Source: Setaria digitata
Lineage: Eukaryota; Nematoda; Chromadorea; Rhabditida; Setariidae
Direction of reading: 5' to 3'
Assembly: GCA_003640385.1 (NCBI GenBank)
Contig: RCAB01000157.1
Coordinates: 62,001 to 126,000, forward strand
Length of the DNA: 64,000 bases
This document shows positions 40,429 through 52,854 of this stretch, piece after piece. The number at the start of each line of letters is the position of its first letter. Position 1 is the first letter of the stretch. The notes beneath the pieces are model-generated. The model searched no databases. It was not told the origin of the DNA and worked only from the letters and a program-made list of their open reading frames with translations. The translations under genes were made by a program, and so were the position numbers.

Positions 40429-43400
40429 ATGTATTCAGCAATGATGAAAAGGATTTCCAATATAGTTATACCAATACTACTAATATTTGGTATCGCATCT
40501 ACTCAGTCACAAAATAGAGAATGTTAGTTGTTTAGATGCAGATTAGAAGTTAATCTTTGTGAGTTAAAAAAAAGAAAATTAATTAATTTAGCATCGATAA
40601 CAGTAACAAATGCTATAATGAACATAGCAACTGAATTACTCGTAATTATAATTAAAATATTGTATAATTGCCAAAACAGAGATAATTTTATCAACAAAAT
40701 CTTCAAAAAATTTCTTAATTTATAAAATTTTCGGTTTAAATATGTTAGAAAAAAAAAAATGTTTTTAAGATGGCTTATAAAAATATTTTGCTGATCCAAA
40801 TTTCAATTTTTCAAATAATTCTTATTTTTTCGCTAAAATTAAGAATTTCTAAAATGCAAATCATAAAAGAATTAATTTCAACTTAGTTGTATTCAGAAAG
40901 AGAAAAAAAAAGACATTACTCGATTAAAATTTATTTATTTTACAAAAATTTTCGCTTATCAATCGAATGTTCATTATTTTCTTTTCTTCCAAAATGAAAG
41001 AGGAAATTTTACAGTGTCATCTCCGACGAGCTCATTATCGATGTCAAATGGGAAAGCAATAGTTATTCCTAATAAAGTATGCATTTATCAGATCAAATAG
41101 CTAAGCTAATTAATTTCTAAAATAAGAGTAAATTTCGCGAAATATATCACACACCTTATTAATTCATTTCTAGAGAATAAGTGAAATGAATGATTGATTA
41201 ATTTATATCAAATAAGTAACAGTTATCATCATAACAATTTCAGGGTAATTTGGGAAGAATGCAAAGTCATAAATTCAGTACCGCAAAATATGTAAATAAA
41301 ACAAAATTGGCCAATGAAAATGAAGTATGGGTGAAAGTGTACGGTGAAGCAAATCCAAGTAAAACAGATGAAAATTTATTGGATGTTGAAACGAATAAGC
41401 AACTTCTACATGTAAATGATCAGAAAGGGAAAACAGCTGTAGAGAATGTTCCAAATTTATCGTTGAGTGGATATGGACCACCAGTGGAAGAATCGGATCA
41501 GCAAGCTGAAGCTACTGAAGAAGGAGCGGAAACGGAAAAGGAGACACCGTTGCCACCGGAACTTATAGATTCATATGGTGGTGTTATACCGACAGGAAGT
41601 GAAAAAAAGCAGGAAGAAATATCTTCGATAGAGCATGAAAGTTCAGCAACGATTGAGACTGAACTTCCTACTGCTGGTAGTACGGCAGAAGATAGATTAA
41701 GCAGTGTAGCTACGAGTGTTGCAGGATCTGAACAGGAATTCATGGAAACAAAGGGGACAGAAGCCCCGATAAGAGTAGATGAAGGAACTGTTGAGGCTGT
41801 TAGTGAGAGTTTTACTCGAAGTGAAGAAAGTAGCACAATGTCATCAAGTGAGACCAAAGAAAGCACTGAGTACTTTGAAGACAAAATAGGTACTGACATT
41901 CAGATGTCCACATCTGGAGCCGTGCAAACAGAATCTACAGTTCAAATATACGGTACAGTACCTGATGTAGCTGAAGCTGTGGGAACTGAACGATTGTTGG
42001 AAACAGATATGCAAGAAGTATCAACCGAAAGTACTGAATTCAAACCATCTGAATCAGCTACTGAGGCATACACAAGTGATGAGGGCATGCATATGCAAAC
42101 AGATTCAGCACTTCCAAAAGACCTCGGATATGGAGGAGATTCTGGATCTATCGTAGAAACAACCAGTAATGGAAGTCCTAGCAGTATTTTATCGTATTCA
42201 CCTGAAGTACAACCAACAGTAACAAACGACATCGAAGAAATCACAACAGAACATGCTGATCAAGAAAGTAGTAGAAGTACAGAGATGGAAGATTCGCAAA
42301 CTGAGGCTGTTTATCCCTCAGAAGAAATGACTACAGAAAGTGCATATCAAGAAAGTGTAGGCGATGAAGTTGCGCATCAAGCTTCAACAGAAAAGACAGA
42401 AGTTACTGTTAGTCAGTATGATTCAGAAGGAACGATAGAAACCGTTGCTGAATTATTTACTTCACCGACAATTAGCAGCAGCACGGAAAGTATCTCGATC
42501 GCTGCAACTGATGAACGATATGGAACATATAGCGAGCCTGAAGGTGCTGCAACACTCGATAGGACGAGTGATATCTCAAAGATATCATCAAGCTCTCCAG
42601 TTGCTGATGGGCCAGAGAGAATTTCAGGTTATGAAACACATAGCGAGCCTGAAGGTGCTGCAACACTCGATAGGACGAGTGATATCTCAAAGATATCATC
42701 AAGCTCTCCAGTTGCTGATGGGCCAGAGAGAATTTCAGGTTATGAAACACATAGCGAGCCTGAAGGTGCTGCAACACTCGATAGGACGAGTGATATCTCA
42801 AAGATATCATCAAGCTCTCCAGTTGCTGATGGGCCAGAGAGAATTTCAGGTTATGAAACACATAGCGAGCCTGAAGGTGCTGCAACACTCGATAGGACGA
42901 GTGATATCTCAAAGATATCATCAAGCTCTCCAGTTGCTGATGGGCCAGAGAGAATTTCAGGTTATGAAACACATAGCGAGCCTGAAGGTGCTGCAACACT
43001 CGATAGGACGAGTGATATCTCAAAGATATCATCAAGCTCTCCAGTTGCTGATGGGCCAGAGAGAATTTCAGGTTATGAAACACATAGCGAGCCTGAAGGT
43101 GCTGCAACACTCGATAGGACGAGTGATATCTCAACGATATCATCAAGCTCTCCAGTTGCTGATGGGCCAGAGAGAATTTCAGGTTATGAAACACATAGCG
43201 AGCCTGAAGATACTGCAACAGCCGGTAAGATTGAAGTAGGTTTACCAGGATTAAATAAAGAATCAGCTTCTGGACTATTGAAATCAATCGAAGAAGCAAC
43301 AACGGTAGCAGGAGAAAGTGTGGAAACCGGAAAGAAGAGTGAAGAATTGAAGATTACAGGAGTAGAGACAGAATCAGGAGAACCTGAAGGTCGGACAGAA

Positions 43401-46400
43401 TTTGCAACAACTGAAATAAGCGGAAGCGAAACAACAGGTTTACCGGAAGGATCTCCTATCTCCATTAAAGAATTGCCAGGATATGGCTCAGTAGTACCAG
43501 AATCTATGGAACAAACTAAATATGAGAAAGAAGTAGAAAGAACAGAATCGCAAGAAACAAGTGTGACGAGTACTGTAGGATCATATGATACTGAAAAAAC
43601 TGTTACTGAACATGAAGTTGCATCCGAAGAATCCGTGACTGGAATTGAAAAAGCAGAGACTTCTAAATCTGTTGAGTTATCTTATGGAGGAACCGAAATG
43701 CTCGAAGCATCGATGGGTGTAACAGAATCCAGGGAAATGACAACAGCATCAGATGAAGTGGGAGCAGTAGAAACGACTGAATTAGTAAAATCTGATGAGG
43801 AAATGGAGGGACTTGCAGGATATGGTGGAGTACCAGAATCATTAAAAGTAACTGACGAAACAACTTCACCATTGGATACGGAATCACTGGAATTGAGAAC
43901 AGAAACTACAGCACTAGAATCCGGTGAGAAAGAGCCTAGTGTCTCAGTTTACTTTTATCAAACAACACCTCAGGCAAAATTTACAGAAGGAAGTGGACAG
44001 AAATCAGAAACAGATACGATGAAACCTGACGATGCTGTCACAGAAGTATTTGATAAAGCTACACAAGCAAGTGATGAATGGCCGGAGAAAACGGATGGAT
44101 TAGGAACGACATCCTCGGAACAACTTATTAATTACAATGGTGAAACCTCAGTAACAGAATCAGAAGTAGCAGTAACAGAAGAAGCCGGAACAACATATGC
44201 TGAAGAAACGGTAACATCTGGTGAAGTTATGAGAATTGAAGGAGAATCTTCAGGATACGGTGACTCGTCGGTAGTAACTGAAAGTTTTCATAAATCCAAT
44301 GATCAAAAGGGATCAGGAGAATCTGGTTATGGTGATGTGATTGTAAGTACCACTGGAGGTCCTGAGATCGAAAAAACTGAATCAACGTTCACTGATAAAC
44401 CTGCCGAACTGTTCGGGAAAGTCACTGAAACAGAACCAGGAACAAAACCTCAGCTATCATTATCCGGATATGATATTGTAGCATCATCTGAAACAGCTGC
44501 TACTATTGAACAAACTTCAGAAAACGTATTTATTCCTAATGGAAGTTTCGGATACGGTGGTAGAGAAGAGGAAAGTAGTAGCACCAGTGATACCTTCTCA
44601 ACTTCAATACCAGAATCTGGCTTAAAACCAGTAAAATTAGATGAAGAGATTTCAGTACTATCCAGTACAACAGAAAGCAGCGAAGTAATTTCACAATCAA
44701 GCCCTGTGTATAAAGAATTAGGTGAAAGCACATTCGCAACAGAATCCACTGAAACAGGAGAAAAAGTAGATTCCACTGAACCATTTAGCGTTACAGAATT
44801 TCTTAAGCATTCTACAACTATGGCAGCTGAGATAGCGGATACAGAAGGATATAGCGCTATTGGATATCCATCTGGAAAGACGGAAATTGGGGAAGATTCA
44901 GCGAAATCAGCTGAAACTGAAGGAGGAATAATGGGGATGACAGAAACTGATGAAAAACTAAGAGGGGATGAAAAAATTGCTTCAACTTCACCTTCAATAA
45001 CCAATGAACTACACTCAGCAGAGAAAGAAACTACAGAAGGAGCTACAGAATCAATTGCTAGTTATACGGTTTCTGATGAGAAAGAAGAAACAGGTCCTTC
45101 AATTACGGTAACATCATTTCAAACAGAATCTGATGAAATTTCAACGGTTGTACAAGATTTTGGTTACGGTGATGGTGGTGGTGCTAAGAACGAAGAAGGA
45201 ACAAAAGTTGACCATCCGCAGGATTATTCGAAAACATCAGTGAAGGTAGAGGAACCTGTTGCAACGTCAGAAGAGATTCAATCTGTTTATGCAGGAGCGA
45301 CTGAATATAGCCAACAAATTTTGTCAACAGAAACTTCATCAACGGAATCAGAAGGAACAATATCATCTGAGAGTCCCAAAACAGATTCTATAAAATTTGA
45401 AACTTCTTCTCAGTATCCTGACGAAATTGCTACGTTACAGCAAATACTACCAGAAACTAGTATTGGATATTCTGAAGAATCTTTTGACTCCAGTAAAGAA
45501 TCTTTAGAATTGACAACGTCCACTTTATCATCTAGTGAAACAGATTCTGAGCATATTACTGAAAGCACATTAATGCTTACAGTAAAGAGTGCTGAAACTT
45601 CGAAACCATATGGTGTAAGTGAAGAAGCACCAAAAATAATTGCAAGAACAAAGATAGTCAAAACTGGACCATCAATAATAGCTGCACATACAACTGCTTC
45701 AGAATTATCGAGAACAGAAGGAGCAAAAGAAGAATTAGGTGGTTATACTTTTCCAGAATCAACAACAGAAACTAGTTTAGAAATGGTTGGAGAATCTGGA
45801 ACTGGAACTAGAGGTTATGAAGTTGGTGATGAACAGAGCAACGTATGGACAAGTACAGCATCGGATAGTATAGAATCAACGGTAGCCGTTGAAGAAAGCA
45901 GTGAATCAATGCATTTTAAAGAAAACATAAATGTCCCGGCTAAGATACCGATGGGTCCTGAAGATTTTGGATACGGTGGACAAGAAGGCGAAGAACTAAC
46001 GGCCAGTTCAACTGTACTTCCCGATGAAATGACAGAATCATTGTTGCATCATGAACAAGAGAATCTAGTTGAAACATCAATTGCTCCAGAATCATCATCA
46101 TCTGCTAGCTTAGAATATGAATCAAGTAGTTCAGAATCTATCGTACCAGCAGCAGATGGAAACGATCCATCCACTGGTTCAGTTTATCAGAAAACTACAC
46201 CAGGAGAAAGTGAAATCACAGAAGCTGTCGGATACGATAATGCTGTGGTGGCAAATAGTGCTACTGAATTTGCATCGGGAGCAAATTTAACCTCGGCAGG
46301 TAGTTTTTTTTTTTTAATTTCTATAAATTATTTTTTAATATAAATTAAATTATTAATAGTTAATTAATTAATTGCAACACTTCTCAATATATTTCTCTGC

Positions 46401-48452
46401 ATTTCACGCTCATATAATTTCGAAATTGCGATTAATTTGAAATTATTAAAAAAGGATTAATAAAGAAAATACCTCGTCAGAATGCTTTCATATTTTTCGA
46501 ATTTGCATTTCTTTTTTTTTTTTTCTTTGAAGATTTTCTAAATTTCATACGAAAACTATTTCTCATTAACATGGACTAGGGATGAAATTCACGAGAAAAA
46601 TGTAAAATTTCGTAAAAAAAATGAACTAATTTAATTCTGGTAACTTCTCGGCAAATAATTTTGTTCCAGTATTTGCAATGTAAATCAATTGTTATTTTTT
46701 CTTTAATTATCTTGTTGAAAATTAAAATACATTCAATTTTAAGCTCCTAAAGCAATCATTTTGTTCATGAAAATTTCGATATCAATGAGTGTATCAAAAA
46801 GAAAAATCAAGCATTTTTTTTTTTTTTGTTTTGAATTATATTAATGACATACAATGTCAATGATATTCGATATCTGTTAATGTTTATCATATCAGCTCCA
46901 GATCAGCTTTTTTTTTTTTTTTTTTTTTTACATCAATCTCTTTACTTCGATTATTCGTTTATCACTGCCACTTCAATTATAATCTACATACCTGCCCTAT
47001 TTTCATCCATATCATTCCAACATCAGAAAGACTTTTCGAGCAAAAACAATTTTTTGCTGAACCTTAATTAGTATTTATACGCTTACAGCAATTACAGGTG
47101 GTGGCAATGTATTTTACGAGAGAAAAGGAAAAGCAGGTGTGAATTTTTTTTTTTTATTAATTTTTCACTGAAATTTTTACTGGAAGAGATGCTACTTAAT
47201 TTATCCAGAAGACCATCCTAGGACTCAGAAGAGAGGGAGGTTCAAGTTATTTTAATGAAAATTCTGGAAACTAGCAAATTGCTCAGTGCATCAATTATAA
47301 TCTAAGAAAAAAAAAGATAACTTACGAATACGATCTTATCACCTTTCTTAAATTTTTTTATTTTGCCGATTAATCTTCAGCTAATTAATTCAACTGAAAT
47401 AAAGAATCTTATTGTATTTCAGCGGAGGAACGCTCTGGCCGTTCGATGATAGCTATATCGAAAACAAGTATTTATATTTTTGGAATTATTATTCTTGAAG
47501 ATTTTAGCATGAAAAAAATAAAAATTTTGATCGAATTAATTTGGAAAGTCAAACTTTTTTCAAATTCTGTCACTTCCCATTCATTGTCCATTTAAAAGGG
47601 AATGATCGAAATTTGTTTATAATTTAATATTTAAATTTTAGATCTGCAAAATTCACCGCTGAAAAGTACTGGCGACAGCAAGAAACGGAAATGTAAATTT
47701 CTTTCAAGTTTTTTTTTTTTCTTTCTTTTTGTTTTATAAAATGAAATTGCTAGAAAATGCCAGATTTTAAAAAATGCAACCAATGAGCAATTACCGCGAT
47801 ACAGCAGGAAATATTGCAGAGAAGGCTTCGAACGAGCTAATGGAAATTTCAGTCATACTTAATTCGTCTGATGCTACTGTTGATGTAGTAGTATCAGAAC
47901 TGAGAATGAATAAAATTATCTGAGATAGCTTTTGACATGCTTATTTATAGCAAATTAAGTTTTGATACTCTGAGGAGGAGGCAATGATCAGAGAAAGGTC
48001 GTCAAGTTTCTGGCGAGTATTTTAAAAATGTCCTTTAAAAACTTTCATTTCGATTTCAGACTGAAAATTCTGCCAAAACCAGATTAAAAAAAAAAAAAAA
48101 AAAATGATCTAGATTGAGTTTTTGTCATTTCGTGTAGAATATAAAAATGTGCTAGATTTAGGTAACCAAGTTTCAACACGTAAAGTAACAGAGTTTCATT
48201 ACTAATTAGCCAATTTATTTGTCCATTTAATTAGTGCTGGGTGAATAGTTTTGCCAAGCAAATGATACAAATAATATGTCAATTTCAGGGGAACCATTTA
48301 CCATAAATTGCGAATTAGAAGTGGACGAAAAAGGCAATCTTTGCAAAGAATGGGCCAGAGCTGGGCTCTGTGATACACATCGGCCAACAATGTTTTTGTT
48401 CTGTCGGCGGACATGTCTGTGTATTGGACCACCAGCGGATTTACCAATATGA
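40429..48452 (+). CDS. Secreted mucin-like protein with tandem repeats and C-terminal ShKT-like domain
   Basis: Seven exons: 40429-40522, 41015-41076, 41244-46299 (5,056 bases), 47098-47136, 47423-47467, 47642-47692, 48289-48452. All phases agree, giving about 1,836 residues. A likely trans-splice acceptor (ATTACAG) ends 2 bases before the first ATG. Residues 6-25 (MKRISNIVIPILLIFGIAST) form a signal peptide. The giant exon encodes a Ser/Thr/Glu-rich, almost Cys-free chain suited to heavy O-glycosylation. GYG/SYGG motifs recur about eleven times, and six copies of a 37-residue repeat lie near residues 480-700. The last exon has six Cys in ShKT spacing (C..C.EWARAGLC...M..FC..TC.C), a disulfide domain common in nematode secreted proteins; nothing here shows channel or toxin activity. 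Composition recalls filarial mucin-like secretions such as Litomosoides Juv-p120, but homology is unproven. Confidence 0.9.
42531..43196 (+). repeat. Six tandem 111-bp coding repeats
   Basis: Unit starts (AGCGAGCCTGAAGG) fall at 42531, 42642, 42753, 42864, 42975 and 43086, with a decaying seventh start at 43197. Copies are almost identical at DNA level; the sixth carries one A-to-C change turning ISKIS into ISTIS. Each unit encodes 37 residues containing EPEGAATLDRTSD and SSSSPVADGPERIS. The near identity suggests recent expansion or gene conversion. Confidence 0.97.
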
Positions 48453-48761
48453 TATAATATAATATGATTGAAATTTAACGCTTAAATTATCAATTAAATG
48501 AATACTAATTATTAAAACTTCACTTCTTTCTTTTTTATCGTCTCTTCCTTTGTAAGTTTCGAGACTTTTCTCGAGATTTACTCTAAAATCACATACACTT
48601 CCGTATCTCATGCTCCAATTTTCATTTCTTATTTTTCTTTTATTTTTCAAAGTGCTCCATTCATATATTCGATATTATTCATTCCTTTCACATTTAACAA
48701 ATTTCATTTTCAATTTAATTCAATCCAATTCAGTCTAGTTCAGTCAACAATTTTATCTGCA

Positions 48762-48793
<32 letters not shown>

Positions 48794-51492
48794 GGAAATT
48801 CATTCATATTCATCATGATGATAATGGAGCGCTGGCTCATTTAATTGTCTTTACGAGGTTATTCTAATTAATTAATTCTTGGTGGTTAGCAGTGTGCTTT
48901 TTTTTTTATCTTCTATTTTTTATTTTTTTGACTTAATACAGTTGAAATTATTTTAAGAAAATTTTTGAAAAGCAAAACTTATCGTGCTCTTTCTTCTAAG
49001 CCTTAAAAAATTTTGGAATGATTGCAAATTATGAAAAAAAAAAAAAAAAAATAGTGATTACAAATTCTTGACGTGTAAAATAATTGTTATATCAAAATAA
49101 TTATTTCAAAATACATTATTCGTGATAAAAGAATCATGTATTACATTATATTTATCATTGTCTTTTTTTTTTTTTTTTTTTTTTAAAGAAAAAAAAACTA
49201 ATGATATACATAATTAGATTAAACACAACTAGAAATGATCGTGTTCAAACAAAATTGTTCAAACATTTTATGATAATCAGAAAATAAAAAAAAAATCAAC
49301 TAATTTAACAACAAAAACCTCACCCTTTGATAGTGAAATAATTTAAATGATGAAATCTGAATAAAAGAAATTTTAAGATTTTTAGANCAGTATAAAATAA
49401 TGATTCAAATAAAGACAAAAGAAATTTTAAGATTTTTAGAGTGATTATTTTTTTTTCAATTTAAATTATTGAACCAATGAGCAGCTTTCTTCTTCTCAAA
49501 CATTGCTTCTGTTGCTACCTGATTAGTACGTTGATTCCATTTCCTGTGGATTCCGCTTTTCATAATTCACTGAAAGCAATGATTTGGCCAGTATTTTGTT
49601 ACAGATTTGCCTTAGAAATTTAAGAATAGAATTTAATTTTTTCAACCTTTTCAACTGAATAACTTACTTGCAACATTCATTGATATCTTATCATTACAGG
49701 TGTCGATGTATGCTACGAAAATTTTACTACTATAGCTAAATCAGTGATAACATATACTTTATCACAGTGTTAACTAACTGACTGGAACTGGAATTTAACA
49801 TTAATTAAAACTTGACTAATACAGTGAATAAAAATAATAGACCGATTTTTTTTTTTGGAATTCATTATATCACAATTTCTTCAAAAAATTAAGAAAAAAA
49901 AAAAAGAAAAAGAAAACAAAAAAATTAAGACAGTGAAGTTTTTCTTTTTTAAAAAAAAATTTTAAATCTTTTCTTTCGAAATTTTCAATCTTGTTTGAGG
50001 AGAAACACTAAATGAAAATTATAATACAGCTAAAAGTAAATTTTTTATTGCACCAATGGTTAGACATTTGCCAATTTTTAATTTCCTTTTTTTGAAAATT
50101 CTATTGAAATTTAATTTAAAAATCGAAAGTCGCAAATTTAAATAATTGCAGCATGCAATTTATTAAGCTAAATTGAAAAAAAAATTTTTTTCAAAAAGGA
50201 TAAATTATTCTAGGAAGTAATAAGGCACAGCTGATAATTAATCAGTAATTAATTAATCATTAATCAGTAAGTAGGAGACGAGTGTCTTGATAAAATCAGC
50301 GCTCTGCATACTAAAAAATTTAATATATGGATTATTGAGCATTACCGCTATTATCATTCAAGTGATATCATATCACCATTTAGCTTTCAACACTATTCAT
50401 TTTTAGAATAAGTTAATTCATTTCTATACAATTAATCTGTTTTTTTTTTATTTTATTTTAAAGCTCGTTTAATTTGAAATCAAGTTTTAAATTTAAAAGA
50501 GCTTATGATGAAAATATATACTTTTAATAATGTTTATTATTATCATAAGTGCAATCAGTACTAATTGATTGGCTTGATATCTTTTTTGCTTTTCGGTTTA
50601 ATTTAATTTAAACTCGAATATTAAATTCAAGAGGACTCAGATGAAGTGCACATATTTAATATTCTAAATTAAAATATGGAAGATGTTGATATCTCTTTGA
50701 AAGAACTAAATTAATTAATTTAATCAACCGCAATGGAAAAAAAAACCACTTGCAGCTTGAAGAAAAATATATCAACCCTGTTCGGATCAACAAACAATCA
50801 AAAATTGGCAATATTTTTATTTTTGAATAAATTTTGAATAAATGCTGTGGAAAGATTTAAAAAGTTATCAGGTGATTCTTAACAAATTTCTTTTTATTTA
50901 TCATGAAAGTGATGTTATTCAAATAATGAATGAAACGTAGATGTTGATCATGATTGATCATAAAAATAATCAATAAAGCATAGGTCAAATTGCAAGTAAG
51001 CAAATAATAATTGACAAATAAATTTTTAAAAGTTTTTTAAATACTAATTTTCTCAACATGTCTCATAACAGTTTTTTTCTTCTGACAGAAATTTCAAAAC
51101 TGGATATTAATTAATTGATATCAATTTAATTGATTACCTATGATAAATGCCATGATGAACACAGGGATTGAAGCAGATGTTGTTCACAATGTTAATTCAA
51201 GTATTGTATAGGTGCCAAGGAAATCAATTAATTGATGTGTAAGTATACTAGAAATCAATTAATTGATGTGTAAGTATACCAGAAATCAATTAATTGATGT
51301 GTAAGTATACTAGAAATCAATTAATTGATGTGTAAGTATACTAGAAATCAATTAATTGATGTCTATGTTAAAAAAAGTAAGCGAAAAAAAAAATTGGATT
51401 TTGCGATATTTCCGGAAGTTGATGGATCATGAAATAATGATTGCACCATATGTTCATGGTTTCAAGATCGCAGTAAATCAGTAGTAATTAGA
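48453..51492. other. Intergenic region after the mucin-like gene
   Basis: AT-rich, with A/T homopolymers, no supported exon. It includes a 24-base exact direct repeat next to an ambiguous base at 49387 and the 31-bp palindromic tandem array at 51220-51362. Confidence 0.5.
51220..51362. repeat. 31-bp tandem array with internal palindrome
   Basis: Copies of GAAATCAATTAATTGATG start at 51220, 51251, 51282, 51313 and 51344, spaced exactly 31 bases. Each contains the 14-base perfect palindrome ATCAATTAATTGAT, followed by TGTAAGTATAC. The array lies about 130-270 bases upstream of the open frames at 51493-52087. Confidence 0.95.
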
Positions 51493-52087
51493 AGGAGAGA
51501 GGGATGAAATTGTCACTGAAAATCATTGCCAGAATCTACGATGAAATTATTTGGGATTCTGCACAGAATATCAGTTCCAGTTATTCAATTTTTCGGACTT
51601 AGAAGGCAACTTTCCCTCATCATCCAAAATGTTACAAACTTTTGATTCACTCATTGGACAAATGCAATCAATCAATGTCCATCCACTAATACCACGCATA
51701 TCACATCCGGAATGCATATCTGTCCTCTCCGGAAATCCCATTATTTCCAGTTCATATTTTCATATCCGGATATTCAGTACCAAATCTTCAAATCCCTTCA
51801 TTTCAAGAATATTCAGAAATCAGCCCTTAACTACTACATCAACAGCACTAATCATCAATCGCACCAACAAGTACTCCTCTTTATCAATATTTCAGAATTT
51901 AGTTGGTTCAAAGAAGAAATCGAAGGAGAGGAATCTGAGGAAGAAAATTCTGATGACAGCGATGATTCCAGAAGTAATGTTCAAACGATCGATGGATATT
52001 TCGCATTTTATAAGATCAGAAAAGTTTACAAAAAAAAAATCTGTTAGTGTATGTGTAGATAATGAATTAATCGTTTCTTTCTCATAA
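51493..52087 (+). CDS. Possible orphan gene with overlapping open frames
   Basis: No family recognised. One frame is open from 51551 to 52087 (178 codons, first ATG at the SSSKMLQTFDSL segment). It is rich in Ser, Ile and Asn in its first half and basic in its second half (KKKSKERNLRKKI). A second frame is open from 51712 to 52047 and ends in a strongly acidic run (FKEEIEGEESEEENSDDSDD). A third starts at an ATG near 51504 (MKLSLKIIARIYDEII..) and stops near 51602. A stretch this long without stops is unusual here outside genes. Which frame, if any, is used cannot be decided; splicing between frames is possible. The 31-bp palindromic array lies upstream. Confidence 0.3.
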
Positions 52088-52854
52088 TTTTTGAAAAATG
52101 AGATGCAAATTATCTTTTTGAATGAAACTTCAATGAATGAAACTTGTCTATTCTAAGAACAAATTTGAATTGAACAAATCAAATTCATACATATGTTTCA
52201 TCAAAGTATTCATAAATTATTTAGATTTCTTTTTTTTTTTGTAACCGCTTAATGTCTCATTATTTTTCCAGAAATCTTTCGTCAAATCATTGATAGAAAT
52301 CATCAACGAATGAAGATTTAAATGTTTAAATCAAATCAATGAAAGAGCACAAACGAAGATAGTTAATGGACAATGAATCGGGTCATGATTAAATTGATAA
52401 CAATTATCATTATTAGAAAGATGATGATGTTGATGCAGAATTGATGTAACAGAAGAAAAAGCTGAATGAAAATTATTAATTTTCGATAAAATTTAATACA
52501 TACAGAAGCCAAGTGTGTTTATTAATTACAGGTCTACTGAGCTAATGAGCAAACATTCAATAATATCACTTTCGGCTAAGATATGTAAAGGATGAGGAAG
52601 ATGTGAAATTGAAACAATTAAATGAAACATCATTAATTAGCTATAATAAACATTGAAAGAAGAAGCTGCAAGAGTTCAAATTAGATTTCGATGAATTTTC
52701 ATCTTTTGAATTTTTATGTTCTTTGCACCAAATATTTAATATTTATTACACTGTTTTAAAACATTCTGTATGTAATTTAAAAATTTTTTCCAGGACATGA
52801 AAAATGATGTTTAATAAGTGTGAACACAATCATTAAAATGATTAATTATCATTA
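52088..52854. other. Intergenic, no gene seen
   Basis: AT-rich spacer between the plus-strand open frames and the 3' end of the minus-strand MPPED-like gene. Nothing beyond short homopolymers was found. Confidence 0.5.

Noticed and set aside
42531..43196. CRISPR-like repeat array
   Set aside because: Repeats are contiguous with no spacers and lie inside a eukaryotic coding exon. The 31-bp array at 51220 also has no spacers.
42445..43302. Long ORFs of 264 and 276 codons on both strands through the repeat array
   Set aside because: They are shadows: the 111-bp unit is a multiple of three and lacks stops in these frames, and the main frame is set by the 1,697-codon exon.
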